Origin: Gammaproteobacteria bacterium
GTDB lineage: Bacteria > Pseudomonadota > Gammaproteobacteria > Pseudomonadales > Azotimanducaceae
DNA: 5,906 nt
Direction of reading: 5' to 3'
Assembly: GCA_009839405.1 (NCBI GenBank)
Contig: VXPR01000396.1
Location: forward strand, 1-5,906
Shown: positions 5,353 to 5,906 of the stretch, piece after piece
Numbering within the stretch: position 1 is the stretch's first letter
How the letters are laid out: every line of letters starts with the position of its first letter
Made by a program: the position numbers and the translations under genes
The notes under the pieces: model-generated
What the model saw: the letters and a program-made list of their open reading frames with translations, nothing else
Database searches by the model: none
What the model was told of the DNA's origin: nothing

Positions 5353-5580
5353 TCAACCGTCCCGTGCCGAATCCGTCGATGCGTTGCAACGCATTCCACG
5401 GAGCGAGCGTTCTCGAGCCAGACGGATGCGGTCCATTTTCGTCAGCATTCGCTCTTGTTCCGGGTCCCTCGGGCGTCGGCCGGCCACACGGCCCGGCGGT
5501 TCCGCGGCGAGAATCGCCGGCCACCGCTCGCGCTTGAGGCGCAGGATTTCGGCCTGAAACTCGTCGTAATCCACCGTCAT
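5353..5580 (-). CDS. Small hypothetical protein (75 aa), coupled to nucleotidyltransferase-like gene
   Basis: I do not recognise this family. The protein begins MTVDYDEFQAEILRLKRERW and is rich in charged residues (many Arg, Glu, Asp). The first half looks helical, with no signal peptide, membrane segment or Cys/His metal motif. The later part contains RDPEQERMLTKMDRIRLARERS, again likely helical. The ATG at 5580-5578 shares one base with the TGA stop of the upstream gene (TGATG), a typical arrangement for translational coupling, which supports this being a real gene. A terminator lies about 60 nt downstream. A 16-bp perfect palindrome (5379-5394) lies within its 3' end. Pairing with a nucleotidyltransferase-like protein recalls small two-gene modules such as toxin-antitoxin pairs, but nothing in the sequence proves that role. 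Confidence 0.55.
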   Translation of the reverse strand: MTVDYDEFQAEILRLKRERWPAILAAEPPGRVAGRRPRDPEQERMLTKMDRIRLARERSLRGMRCNASTDSARDG

Positions 5581-5906
5581 CAGGTGTCTTCCGATTGGGT
5601 GTCTTGCTCAATGCGCCGCAACGCGGCCGCCTCCTCGGGCAACGCTTCCGTGCGCTTGCGGACGTACTCCCAGTCTATTCGGTCACGGTGCAAGTTCGCC
5701 AAGCGACGTGCCCAACGACCGTCCTCGTCGCTCCGCCAATGCACCCAGGCGCGGAGGCGGTCGAGCAGCAAGTCCTCGACGCTGATAACCACAACGCGCA
5801 AACCGTCGATGCACACCTCAGTTCGTGGCGCATCCTCACCCGGCAATCCCGCCGGCGCCGGTGCCTCGAACAGAAGGTCAAGCTCCTCCTGGTACCAGTA
5901 CCGGCC
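5580..5906 (-). CDS. Nucleotidyltransferase-like protein (DUF6036/AbiEii-like), C-terminal part, cut by window edge
   Basis: The frame is open from the right edge to TGA at 5582-5580, giving 108 residues of a 5'-truncated gene. Visible text runs YWYQEELDLLFEAP, then EVCIDGLRVVVISVEDLLLDRL, then WVHWRSDEDGRWARRLANL, and ends with an IDWEYVRKR helix. The order 'D-L-L-F-E-x-P', 'I/V-S-V-E-D-L-L-L-D-R-L' and 'D-R-I-D-W-E-Y-V/L' is what I associate with the C-terminal half of small nucleotidyltransferase-fold proteins related to DUF6036/AbiEii. The catalytic GS...D region would lie outside the window, so activity cannot be assessed. A TTG at 5846 could be read as a start, but family-like sequence continues upstream of it. 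The stop overlaps the start of the downstream 75-residue gene by one base. Confidence 0.6.
   Translation of the reverse strand, partial: GRYWYQEELDLLFEAPAPAGLPGEDAPRTEVCIDGLRVVVISVEDLLLDRLRAWVHWRSDEDGRWARRLANLHRDRIDWEYVRKRTEALPEEAAALRRIEQDTQSEDT

Overview
The window is GC-rich, densely coding bacterial DNA, probably from a Gram-negative chromosome. The sequence does not fix the taxon. A cluster of extragenic palindromes built on GGCATCYTGCC recalls repeats I associate with Planctomycetota/Verrucomicrobiota-type and related uncultured lineages. That is a weak clue from memory.

Layout. (1) Minus strand, 1-1010: a phytanoyl-CoA dioxygenase (PhyH) family gene is followed 16 nt later by the 5' part of a YpeA-like GNAT acetyltransferase cut by the left edge. 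(2) 1011-1231 is a divergent intergenic region carrying a near-perfect Zur-type operator (1157-1174, core ACGTTATAACGT). (3) Plus strand, 1232-4927: four co-directional genes encode a phosphoribosyl-AMP cyclohydrolase (HisI), a COG0523/G3E GTPase of the ZigA/YciC zinc-metallochaperone type, an iron-type alcohol dehydrogenase, and a DUF1826 protein. (4) 4928-5352 is non-coding and holds five copies of a palindromic repeat in both orientations, plus an intrinsic terminator facing the right-hand genes. (5) Minus strand, 5353-5906: the C-terminal part of a nucleotidyltransferase-like protein overlaps by one base a 75-residue protein of unknown function.

The main interpretation is that the plus-strand cluster is a zinc-starvation operon. 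The operator matches the proteobacterial-style Zur consensus. COG0523 GTPases of this subgroup are established zinc-limitation proteins, and DUF1826 is a known genomic companion of them. The HisI is unusual: two of its three zinc-binding cysteines are present, but the third, in the DCDxD motif, is Asp (DDDQD). This is what a zinc-sparing isozyme could look like. The alcohol dehydrogenase belongs to the iron-dependent rather than the zinc-dependent superfamily. The DUF1826 protein carries an HxD...H...R pattern typical of Fe(II)/2-oxoglutarate oxygenases. Together the operon looks like a programme that supplies zinc to essential clients and swaps zinc enzymes for non-zinc ones. The metal substitutions are inferences from motifs and context, not demonstrated facts.
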